Below, piece by piece: positions 57,671 to 64,000 of a stretch of DNA of 64,000 bases; position 1 is the first letter of the stretch; each line of letters opens with the position of its first letter. The notes under the pieces were generated by a model. That model was given only the letters and a program-made list of their open reading frames with translations, did not search any database and was not told the origin of the DNA. A program made the translations under genes and the position numbers. Source of the DNA: Cellulomonas wangleii (GTDB taxonomy: Bacteria > Actinomycetota > Actinomycetes > Actinomycetales > Cellulomonadaceae); NCBI RefSeq assembly GCF_018388445.1, contig NZ_CP074405.1, positions 248,001 to 312,000 on the forward strand. The letters run 5' to 3'.

Positions 57671-58786
57671 TCACCCATCCGGTCCAGTCGCAGGTGTCGG
57701 TCCGGCGGCGTCGGCGGTGCGACGGGTGGAGGCGCGCCGCGCCTTCGGGCGGTCCCGGACGACCCGATCCTCGGCACCGTCCCCCCGGAGGCGTGACGCC
57801 GGCGGGCCGGGCTTCGAGCCCGGCCCGCCGACGTCCGTCAGACGAACCGACGCCGTGCCACCCCGGCGAGCAGCGCACCGAGCCCGAACAGCGCGGCGGC
57901 AGCCACCCCGCGCCCGATGGAGCTCGCGCCCGCCCCGTCGGCCGCGGCGATGTCGATCGAGTACGCGGTGACGGACGCCGCGCCCTCGGGACCGCCGTAC
58001 GCCATGGACTCGGTCGCGGCGCGGTCGGCACCGGCCTGGATGACGGCGTACTTGATGCCGTAGTCGGCGGCGGTGGCGGCGCCGGTCTCGACCAGCACCG
58101 ACGTCCCCTCCTCGGAGAGTCGGCCCGCGCCGTCGACGAGCGCGGGGGCGCCGTCGGCGGCCGTGGTGAACGAAGCGGTCGAGGAGCGTACCGGGGCCGT
58201 GCAGCACCTCGACCGCGCCGGTGGCGACGGCGCGGTCCGGGCTGAGCTCGCCGGAGATGACCCGGTGGAGGCCGGGTCCGGCGGTGAACGCGAGGTCGAC
58301 GGTCCCGTCGCCGGGCGTGACGTCGAGCGTTCCGCCGTCGACCCGGACGACGAGGCCGTCGGGACCCAGCCGCGCCGCGTAGGCCGTCGGCGGCAGGCCG
58401 ACCGCCACCGCGGGGCGGAAGGCCGCGCGCAGCGTCATGGTGAGGGCGGCGGGGGTGAGGACCTGCTCGTCGCGCGGGTCGCCCAGGGCCTTGAAGCCCC
58501 AGGCGCCGAGCGCGAGCACCACCGGCTCGAGCTCGTGCCCGAACGGCGTGAGCTCGTACACGATGACGCGCGAGCGCGGCGCGCGCCGCAGGATGCCCGC
58601 CTCCTGCAGCTCCTTGAGGCGCGTCGCCAGGATGTTGGTGGGGATGCGCGGCAGCCCGGCGGCGAGCTCGCCGTAGCGGCGGGGGCCGACGAGCAGGTCG
58701 CGCACGATGAGCAGCGCCCACCGCTCGCCCACGAGCTCCAGGGCGCGCGTGATCCCGCAGTACTGCCCGTAGTCGCGTGCCGCCAC
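57671..58786 (-). CDS. HxlR-type regulator with run-on C-terminus
   Basis: The real domain is residues 1 to about 207: MAARDYGQYCGITRALELVG, ERWALLIVRDLLVGPRRYGE, LAAGLPRIPTNILATRLKEL, QEAGILRRAPRSRVIVYELT, then an SCP2-like ligand part (LGPDGLVVRVDGGTLDVTPG, HGPGTLLDRFVHH). HxlR proteins of this two-domain kind are about 210-225 residues. Here no stop follows and the frame runs 160 more codons of Arg/Pro-rich sequence to 57671, across another gene's remnant in a different frame. I read this as a lost 3' end. It abuts the damaged VOC gene; HxlR-VOC pairs are common. The DNA-binding part looks intact. Confidence 0.75.
   Translation of the reverse strand: MAARDYGQYCGITRALELVGERWALLIVRDLLVGPRRYGELAAGLPRIPTNILATRLKELQEAGILRRAPRSRVIVYELTPFGHELEPVVLALGAWGFKALGDPRDEQVLTPAALTMTLRAAFRPAVAVGLPPTAYAARLGPDGLVVRVDGGTLDVTPGDGTVDLAFTAGPGLHRVISGELSPDRAVATGAVEVLHGPGTLLDRFVHHGRRRRPRARRRRGPTLRGGDVGAGRDRRRHRRRLRHQVRRHPGRCRPRRDRVHGVRRSRGRGVRHRVLDRHRRGRRGGRELHRARGGCRRAVRARCAARRGGTASVRLTDVGGPGSKPGPPASRLRGDGAEDRVVRDRPKARRASTRRTADAAGPTPATGPDG
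57785..57880. repeat. Right flank of the toxin-like array, imperfect direct repeat
   Basis: Partner of 54604-54690: CCGGAGGCGTGACG at 57785-57798 and the anchor-tail block at 57838-57867. Between the two blocks this copy has gained the hairpin 57800-57830. Confidence 0.7.
57800..57830 (-). terminator. Strong hairpin terminator
   Basis: CGGCGGGCCGGGCT and AGCCCGGCCCGCCG form a perfect 14-pair stem with a TCG loop, eight bases past the stop at 57838-57840 read from the minus strand. Confidence 0.8.
57838..58175 (-). pseudogene. C-terminal piece of a membrane-anchored surface protein
   Basis: In a frame different from the HxlR run-on, TAADGAPALVDGAGRLSEEG, ATAADYGIKYAVIQAGADRA, GASSIGRGVAAAALFGLGAL and LAGVARRRFV end at TGA 57838-57840. 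The last 30 residues are a hydrophobic helix followed by RRR, as in C-terminal membrane anchors of surface proteins. No start or signal peptide is present; upstream it merges with the HxlR gene at about 58170. A tail with the same ending is at 54638-54690. Confidence 0.6.
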
Positions 58787-58791
58787 AGGGC

Positions 58792-59106
58792 TCAGGCCTG
58801 CTGGCTCATGAAGGCCTCGGGTCCCTGCTCGGCCGCGGTCGGGTCCATCCAGCCGAACTCGAGGACGTTGCCGTCGGGGTCGGCGAGCTGGCGCTGGTAC
58901 ATGAAGCCGTAGTCGGCGGCCGGGCGCTCCTCCCGCCCGCCGGCGGCGGTCCCCAGGGCGATCGTCGCGTCGACGTCCTCGCGGCCGTCGAGGAAGATCG
59001 CGGTGGACACCGACACGGACTCGGCGGGGTTGCCGACCGGCCGGTCGGAGAACGTCTGGAAGAACTCCCGCGTGAGGATCATGAACGCGCTGGACAAGTA
59101 GGAAAT
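58792..59106 (-). pseudogene. VOC family (glyoxalase-like) gene lacking its N-terminus
   Basis: The frame holds YLSSAFMILTREFFQTFSDR, VSVSTAIFLDGREDVDATIA, GGREERPAADYGFMYQRQLA, DPDGNVLEFGWMDPTAAEQG. This is the second half of a VOC protein; the MxLTREFFQTF and DPDGNVLEFGWMD motifs are clear. The first approximately 45 residues (the first beta-alpha-beta unit with the first metal ligand) are missing and the sequence turns into the leader of the S66 peptidase gene at about 59106. A Met at 59082 could start a short product, probably without activity. Confidence 0.7.
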
Positions 59107-59145
59107 CAAGGGGTCGGGCGGGTCGGTCTCTGGTTGGGTGGCGCG

Positions 59146-60189
59146 ATGCCGACCCTCGTCACGCCGCCCAAGCTCGCCCCGGGTGACCGCGTCGCGGTCG
59201 TGTCCCCGTCGTTCGCCGCGCCCGGGTTCGCGCCCGCCGTGCACGAGCAGGCGATGCGCCGGCTGGTCGAGGCCACCGGTCTGGTGCCCGTCGAGTACCC
59301 GACGACCCGGCAGCTCGGGGCGTCCCCGCAGGAACGCGCGCGGGACCTGAACGCCGCGTTCGCGGACCCGACGATCCGGGCGGTGCTGGCGACGATCGGG
59401 GGCGAGGACCAGGTCCTCGTCGTGCCCCACCTCGACGCCGGCGCCGTCCGGGCGGATCCCAAGCCCTTCCTCGGCTACAGCGACAACACCAACCTGCTGA
59501 GCTGGCTGTGGCAGCAGGGCGTCGCCGGCTTCTACGGCGGCTCCACGCAGGTGCACCTGGGCCCCGGACCCGCGGTCGACGACGTCCACCTCGCCTCGCT
59601 GCGCGCGGCGCTGCTGACGGGGGAGACGCTCACGCTGACCGAGCCGGGTGAGTCCGAGGACCTCGGCCACGACTGGCTCGACCCCCGCGCCCTGACCGAG
59701 TACGGCGAGCGGGAGCCCACCGGGCCGTGGACGTGGGCGGGCCCGGCGCGCTCGGTCACCGGCCCCACCTGGGGCGGGTGCCTCGACGTCCTCGACTGGA
59801 TCGCGATGGCCGACCGGTTCCCGCCCACCGCGGACCTGGAGGGCGCGATCCTGCTGCTGGAGACGAGCGAGGAGCTGCCCTCGGCGCCGACCGTGCAGCG
59901 CTGGGTGCGCTCGCTCGGTGAGCGCGGCATGCTGGCCGCCGTCGCCGGCGTGTGCGTCGCGCGCCCGCCCGTGACGGGCTTCGAGGTGCGGCTCGACGCC
60001 GACGAGCGTGCGCGCCGCAGGGCCGAGCAGCGCGACGCCGTCGTCGGGGAGGTCGCGCGGTACAACCCCGACGCCGTGGTGTGCGTGGGCGTGCCGTTCG
60101 GCCACACGCGGCCGCAGTGGATCGTCCCGTACGGCGGGCGGATGACCCTGGACGGTGCCGCGCGGACGGTGACCGCGTCGTACGCCTGA
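59146..60189 (+). CDS. S66 family peptidase (LD-carboxypeptidase-like)
   Basis: A 347-residue protein. PPKLAPGDRVAVVSPSFAAP opens it; VLATIGGEDQVLVVPHLDAG precedes the nucleophile Ser in KPFLGYSDNTNLLSWLWQQG; LEGAILLLETSEELPSAPTV and VGVPFGHTRPQWIVPYGGRM contain the Glu and His of the Ser-Glu-His triad. S66 enzymes cleave L,D bonds in peptidoglycan; one subgroup (MccF) gives resistance to microcin C. Which applies here is not clear. ATG 59146 is the family start; the frame upstream is shadow. Confidence 0.9.
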   Translation: MPTLVTPPKLAPGDRVAVVSPSFAAPGFAPAVHEQAMRRLVEATGLVPVEYPTTRQLGASPQERARDLNAAFADPTIRAVLATIGGEDQVLVVPHLDAGAVRADPKPFLGYSDNTNLLSWLWQQGVAGFYGGSTQVHLGPGPAVDDVHLASLRAALLTGETLTLTEPGESEDLGHDWLDPRALTEYGEREPTGPWTWAGPARSVTGPTWGGCLDVLDWIAMADRFPPTADLEGAILLLETSEELPSAPTVQRWVRSLGERGMLAAVAGVCVARPPVTGFEVRLDADERARRRAEQRDAVVGEVARYNPDAVVCVGVPFGHTRPQWIVPYGGRMTLDGAARTVTASYA

Positions 60190-60225
60190 CGTCCGGGGCG
60201 TCGTCCGTCTGAGGCGCGCGGGGGG

Positions 60226-61197
60226 TCAGGTGCCCGTCGTCGGCGGGACGCCCGGTCCGCTCGACGCGGCCTGCTGCCCGGACGCCTCATCTAGCTCCGT
60301 GGCGTCCTGCCCGTCCGACGCCGCGGGCTCGTGGCCGGGCAGCAGCACCGACGTCTCCGGCTCGGGGTGCCGGCGCCGCTGCACCACGATGAGCGTCACC
60401 CCGGTGACCACCGCGGCCAGGGCGCCCCACACGTTGGCGGGCAGGCCCAGCGGCGTGACGCTGGTCGGGTCGATGCGCAGCAGCTCGAGCCACACCCGGC
60501 CCGCGCCGTACCAGACCAGGTACGCGCCGAACGCGGTGCCCCAGCGCATCGCGACGCGCCGCTCCAGCAGCAGGATCACCGCGATCCCGAGCAGGTTCCA
60601 CAGCATCTCGTAGAGGAACAGCGGGTGGAACAGCGTCCCGTCGGGCAGGCCCGGGGGGAAGGCGCCGTTGCTCGACGGGATCTCCAGGCCCCACGGCAGC
60701 GTGGTGGGGCTGCCGTACAGCTCGTGGTTGAACCAGTTGCCGAGCCGCCCGATCGCCTGCGCGAGCAGCATGGCCGGGGCCAGCGCGTCGGCGAACGACA
60801 GGAGCCGCACCCCGGCGCGGCGGCACCCGATGGCGGCGCCCACCGTCCCGCCGATGAGCGAGCCGAGGATCGCGATGCCGCCCTCCCACACGTAGAGCGC
60901 GCTCACGGGGTCGTCCACGTAGTTCCCGAGGTGCGTGACCACGTGGTAGATCCGGGCGCCGATGATGCCGAACGGCACGGCCCAGATCGCGATGTCGAGG
61001 ACCGCCCCGGGGGGTCCGCCGCGCGCCGTCAGCCGCCGCGAGGTCAGCCAGACCGCCGCCGCGATGCCCGCCATCAGGCACAGCGCGTAGGTGTGGAACG
61101 TCAGGGGGCCGACGGAGATGCCCGACCAGGACAGGTCGGGGCTCGGGATCGACAGGGGCACCACTGCCGCGGCTGCTCGGTTCACGGGGATGAGCAT
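60226..61197 (-). CDS. lgt: Prolipoprotein diacylglyceryl transferase Lgt
   Basis: A 323-residue membrane enzyme that moves diacylglycerol from phosphatidylglycerol to the lipobox Cys of prolipoproteins. FHTYALCLMAGIAAAVWLTS is the first helix with the conserved HTY; GIIGARIYHVVTHLGNYV and the signature AQAIGRLGNWFNHELYGSPT are present, with catalytic Arg-Leu-Gly-Asn-x-x-N intact. About seven membrane helices are seen. The C-terminal 55 residues are acidic and polar (LLPGHEPAASDGQDATELDE), longer than the minimal enzyme, as in other actinobacteria. Confidence 0.95.
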   Translation of the reverse strand: MLIPVNRAAAAVVPLSIPSPDLSWSGISVGPLTFHTYALCLMAGIAAAVWLTSRRLTARGGPPGAVLDIAIWAVPFGIIGARIYHVVTHLGNYVDDPVSALYVWEGGIAILGSLIGGTVGAAIGCRRAGVRLLSFADALAPAMLLAQAIGRLGNWFNHELYGSPTTLPWGLEIPSSNGAFPPGLPDGTLFHPLFLYEMLWNLLGIAVILLLERRVAMRWGTAFGAYLVWYGAGRVWLELLRIDPTSVTPLGLPANVWGALAAVVTGVTLIVVQRRRHPEPETSVLLPGHEPAASDGQDATELDEASGQQAASSGPGVPPTTGT

Positions 61198-61275
61198 CCA
61201 CCGTCCGGGGCGTCGGGGGAAAGCCCGGGCGTCGTCCGCGCGCCGGACCCGGGCGGGGTGTGCCGCACGACGCGG

Positions 61276-61875
61276 TCAGACCCGCGGGTCACCGGGGAAG
61301 CCGGTCCACCGCAGCCCGGGTGGCAGGTGGCTCTGGTCGTTGAACGTCACGAGGGTCGGCGGCAGGTCGGGCCGGTACTCCAGGACGGTCAGGGCGGCGT
61401 TCGCGCTCTCGAGCCCGATCCAGCGGGCGTCGGGGGCGTCCAGTGCGTGCCTGACCAGCCACGCGACCTGGTAGGCGTGGGTCACCAGGACCTCGTGGAC
61501 GTCGTCCGCGCCGGCCGGCGCGGCGGCGAACCGCTGGGCGAGGGCGTCGGCCGTGCGTCGCCCCGCGGCGGCCTCGGCGGTGTCGAACCCGTCGAAGAAC
61601 CCCACCAGCGGGCGCGGCACGTCGGCCGGCGCCGGGACGTGCGGCACGTGGTCGACGAGCTCGTCGGCCGGTGCGACGGCCACCCCGGGCAGGTGCCGGG
61701 CGACCTCGTGGGCGCTCACGACGGCGCGCGGCAGCGGCGAGTGCCACACGGCCGTGACCGGGACGCGTGCGAGGCGCTCGCCCAGCAGTGCGGCCTGTCG
61801 GCGGCCGGTGGCGGTGAGGGTCCCCAGCGCGTCCGCCTCGCCGTGGCGGGCGACGTACAGGTGGCGGGTCGCCAT
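61276..61875 (-). CDS. Histidine phosphatase family protein
   Basis: A 199-residue protein: TRHLYVARHGEADALGTLTA carries the RHG active site (phospho-accepting His), VTAVWHSPLPRAVVSAHEVA the second Arg, ADDVHEVLVTHAYQVAWLVR the second His. The family includes phosphoglycerate mutases and phosphatases; the substrate is unknown. ATG 61875 lies five bases from the stop of the PEP-synthase-like gene, so they form one transcript. Confidence 0.9.
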   Translation of the reverse strand: MATRHLYVARHGEADALGTLTATGRRQAALLGERLARVPVTAVWHSPLPRAVVSAHEVARHLPGVAVAPADELVDHVPHVPAPADVPRPLVGFFDGFDTAEAAAGRRTADALAQRFAAAPAGADDVHEVLVTHAYQVAWLVRHALDAPDARWIGLESANAALTVLEYRPDLPPTLVTFNDQSHLPPGLRWTGFPGDPRV

Positions 61876-61879
61876 GCGA

Positions 61880-63082
61880 TCACGTCCTCGGGGTGCCAGG
61901 TGCGCCGACGGTGCCGGTGGTGCCGTCGACCTGCAGGGTCGAGCCGTCCGCCAGCGCGGTCGTCGCGTGCGCGACACCGAGGACGGCGGGGATCCCGCGC
62001 TCGCGGGCGACGATCGCGGCGTGCGACAGCACCCCGCCGGTCTCGGTGACGACGCCGGCGGCGAGGTGCAGCAGTGCCGTCCACGACGGGTCGGTCCACC
62101 GGCAGACCAGCACGTCACCGCGGCGGACGCGCGCGAAGTCGGCGGGCCCGTGCACCACGCGCGCCGGGCCGGTCGCGGTTCCGCGGCTGCCCGGTGTGCC
62201 CGTCAGCAGGTCCGTGGCGACGCCGTCCGGTGCGCCCCCGTCGAGGGCACGAGCGGCCGCGGCCGGGGCGTCCGTGGGCGGTTCGGACGTCACGGGCCGG
62301 GCCTGCAGCACCCACGCGGTGCCGTCGGCCACCGCCCACTCGACGTCCTGCGGCGCGCCGAGCAGGTCGGCGGCGCGTCGCCCCAGGTCGGCGAGCCGTA
62401 CGGCGGTGGCGTCGTCCAGGGCCGGTCGCAGGCGGTCGCCGTCGGGGACGTCGCGCACGACGATCCGGGTGCCGACCCGGTCCGCACGGGTGCGCTTGTC
62501 CGCGACGGTCCGCGTGACGGTGCCGTCGCCCTGGACGCGGTGGGCGTCGGGGGTGACCGTGCCGCCGACGACCGTCGCGCCCAGCCCCCACGACGCCTCG
62601 ATCAGGACGGTGCCGTCGTCGCGCGTGAACAGCACGCCCGCGATGTCGGCGTCGACCAGGCGCTGCACGAGCACACCCATGACGGGGTGGCCCGGGCCGG
62701 TGGTCGCGGCGCGGTAGGCGACCGCACCCGGTGCGTGCAGGGAGGTCCAGCAGGCGCGGACGGCGTCGACGACGTCGGCCACGTCACGCACACCGAGGAC
62801 GGTGGCGTGCTGCCCGGCGGCCGACGCGTGCGTCCCGTCCTCGTGCCCCGCCGACGAGCGCACGGCCACGGGCACGTCGCCGAGCGCGTGCAGGGCGTCG
62901 GTCAGGGTGGCGTGGAGGTCCGGCGGCACGGGCCGGTCGCCGGGGGCGTCGCTTCCCCGGTGCGCCGCGACCGGGACGACGAACCCGTCCGGCACCGGCA
63001 GTCCTGCCCGCACCAGGTCCCCGAGCGCACCGGCCTTGCCGCCGCACGTCGGGCGGTCGGCGTCGGCGAGCGGGATGAGCAC
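61880..63082 (-). CDS. PEP/pyruvate-binding plus PEP-utilising domain protein
   Basis: A 400-residue protein. Residues about 1-285 are the ATP/PEP-binding domain (TCGGKAGALGDLVRAGLPVP, DVPVAVRSSAGHEDGTHASA, DIAGVLFTRDDGTVLIEASW, EWAVADGTAWVLQARPVTSE); about 300-390 are the swivelling phospho-His domain (GVVTETGGVLSHAAIVARER with His in LSHAA, GIPAVLGV). The C-terminal pyruvate-binding barrel of PEP synthase is absent, so the protein resembles rifampin phosphotransferase without its substrate domain. The phospho-acceptor is unknown. GTG 63082 follows GAGGGGGTGCACC. It is divergent from an HTH operon. Confidence 0.85.
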   Translation of the reverse strand: MLIPLADADRPTCGGKAGALGDLVRAGLPVPDGFVVPVAAHRGSDAPGDRPVPPDLHATLTDALHALGDVPVAVRSSAGHEDGTHASAAGQHATVLGVRDVADVVDAVRACWTSLHAPGAVAYRAATTGPGHPVMGVLVQRLVDADIAGVLFTRDDGTVLIEASWGLGATVVGGTVTPDAHRVQGDGTVTRTVADKRTRADRVGTRIVVRDVPDGDRLRPALDDATAVRLADLGRRAADLLGAPQDVEWAVADGTAWVLQARPVTSEPPTDAPAAAARALDGGAPDGVATDLLTGTPGSRGTATGPARVVHGPADFARVRRGDVLVCRWTDPSWTALLHLAAGVVTETGGVLSHAAIVARERGIPAVLGVAHATTALADGSTLQVDGTTGTVGAPGTPRT

Positions 63083-63101
63083 GGTGCACCCCCTCACGTC
63101 C

Positions 63102-63116
63102 TCAACGATCCGTTGA
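63102..63116. promoter_or_regulatory. TCAAC-N5-GTTGA dyad in the divergent promoter region
   Basis: TCAAC and GTTGA flank GATCC; a further GTTGACAACCGACTGTTGA stretch overlaps on the right (63112-63130). These repeated TCAAC/GTTGA words lie 20 bases from the PEP-synthase-like start and 32 from the HTH gene start, where a local regulator could control both. Confidence 0.6.
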
Positions 63117-63147
63117 CAACCGACTGTTGAGTGTGGACGATCGCCGC

Positions 63148-63543
63148 ATGGAGCACAAGGACCGTCTCGCCGCCGCGGCGCGCGACGACCAGGCGCAGGC
63201 GCACCGCGAGCACGAGGCCCGTCGCCGGCTACGGGCTGCGGGCGCGGACGCGATCCGCGAGCAGCCCTGGCGGCCGGCACCGATGCCGCCGTCGGCCGTC
63301 GACCTCGTGCAGGACGCCGTGTGGCGCTCGGCCGACCTCGGCCCCGACGACCTGCTGGCCGCGCTGACCATGCTCCCCGCCGCGCGGGCCGAGGTCGACG
63401 GTCTCGAGGACGGGCTGCTGTTCGCCGCCCGCAGCGCCGGGCTCACCTGGGCGCAGATCGCCGACGCGATGGGGTTCAACTCACCGCAGGCGTGCCAGCA
63501 GCACCACGCCCGCCTCGCTGCCCGGCGCGGGACCGCGTCATGA
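63148..63543 (+). CDS. Small helix-turn-helix protein
   Basis: A 131-residue protein from ATG 63148 (MEHKDRLAAAARDDQAQAHR). The first part is a charged helix, then LVQDAVWRSADLGPDDLLAA, LTMLPAARAEVDGLEDGLLF and the HTH segment AGLTWAQIADAMGFNSPQAC, QQHHARLAARRG. LTWAQIADAMG followed by S-P-x-A is the pattern of sigma-70 region-4-like HTH units in small actinobacterial DNA-binding proteins. ATG overlaps are typical: the next gene starts inside its stop. It probably binds the TCAAC dyad upstream. Confidence 0.75.
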   Translation: MEHKDRLAAAARDDQAQAHREHEARRRLRAAGADAIREQPWRPAPMPPSAVDLVQDAVWRSADLGPDDLLAALTMLPAARAEVDGLEDGLLFAARSAGLTWAQIADAMGFNSPQACQQHHARLAARRGTAS

Positions 63544-64000
63544 CCCGCACGTCGGCGCCCGACCTGCGGGTGCTGCACGCCGTGCGCGTCGCCGGCTTCG
63601 CGGAGGTCGGCGCTCTCGCCCGGCGTGCGGGCGTCGGCGCCGACGTGACCGAGGACCTGCTGCTCGACGCCGAGGCCCGTGGCTGGGTGACGCACGCGGC
63701 GTTCGCCGGCCTGGGCGGCTGGTCGCTCACCGCGGCCGGTCGCGCGGAGGGGGAGCGTCGCCTGGCGGCCGAGCTCACGGACGTCGACGGGTGGGACGAG
63801 GTCCGTGCGGTCCACCGCGACTTCCTGCCGCTGAACACCCGGCTGCAGGAGGCGTGCACCCGCTGGCAGCTGCGTCCGACGCCCGCCGACCCCCTGGCCC
63901 CGAACGACCACACCGACACCGCGTGGGACGCCGCGGTGCTCGACGACCTGGCGGCCGTCGAGCGCGGCCTGGTGCCGCTGGTCGCCCGGCTCGTCGGCGT
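63540..64000 (+). CDS. Winged-helix-like regulator or partner (partial, runs off the window)
   Basis: ATG 63540 overlaps the stop of the HTH gene (ATGA) and the frame is open to the edge. The first 153 residues show DLRVLHAVRVAGFAEVGALA, RRAGVGADVTEDLLLDAEAR, GWVTHAAFAGLGGWSLTAAG, RAEGERRLAAELTDVDGWDE, which is a winged-helix pattern (helix-turn-helix plus GWSLT wing), then a helical region. Such proteins are found beside stand-alone PEP-utilising proteins in actinobacteria. The C-terminus is not visible. Confidence 0.75.
   Translation, partial: MTRTSAPDLRVLHAVRVAGFAEVGALARRAGVGADVTEDLLLDAEARGWVTHAAFAGLGGWSLTAAGRAEGERRLAAELTDVDGWDEVRAVHRDFLPLNTRLQEACTRWQLRPTPADPLAPNDHTDTAWDAAVLDDLAAVERGLVPLVARLVG

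Noticed and set aside
54600..59110. Insertion sequence or phage as cause of the rearrangement
   Set aside because: No transposase, integrase, terminal inverted repeat or tRNA attachment site was seen in this stretch.

Overview
The window is high-GC actinobacterial DNA (many GTG starts, ATGA/GTGA stop-start overlaps, little intergenic space). Two secreted GH11 xylanases, one with the GH11-CBM2b-NodB-CBM2b layout of Cellulomonas fimi XynD, a CBM2-bearing esterase and a Cip1-like secreted protein point to a Cellulomonas or close relative. No rRNA, tRNA, CRISPR array or insertion sequence was recognised.

Layout. 0-7 kb: the end of a TOBE-like protein, a START-like protein, acetyltransferases, then an envelope-stress cluster: an ECF-type sigma factor with an Asp23-like protein on the minus strand, divergent from six coupled genes of the Asp23/Gls24/AmaP type, with a Crp-like site between them. 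7-10 kb: an ECF sigma factor of the ECF42 kind, with YCII (DGPF) proteins and two matching promoters; a third matching promoter lies 25 kb away at 35.1 kb in front of another YCII gene. 10-23.6 kb: an MFS exporter, PfpI, Nudix, GNAT, YdeI and DinB-type proteins, a heterodimeric ABC exporter, a GGDEF-EAL protein, an SDR, and a UspA plus paired CrcB/Fluc operon. 23.8-35 kb: the carbohydrate region (CE1-CBM2 esterase, XynD-like enzyme, second xylanase, Cip1-like protein) with terminators and operator-like dyads; the two xylanase catalytic domains are almost identical at DNA level. 35-54.6 kb: ordinary accessory and housekeeping-type genes (DinB/pentapeptide paralogues, ABC-2 exporter, alpha/beta hydrolases, YidD, cupin, MarR/epoxide hydrolase pair, GPP34, zinc-ribbon SDR). 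59-64 kb: an S66 peptidase, lgt, a histidine phosphatase, a PEP-synthase-like protein and a divergent HTH operon that runs off the window.

The most unusual stretch is 54.6-59.1 kb. It holds three intact 163-codon copies of an unrecognised gene, alternating with broken pieces of what looks like a polymorphic-toxin effector domain. The array is flanked by imperfect direct repeats and followed by three more damaged genes (a surface-anchor tail, an HxlR regulator running on past its domain, and a VOC gene without its N-terminus). I read this as a toxin/immunity cassette array that has been rearranged by recombination; that reading is inference and needs homology searches.
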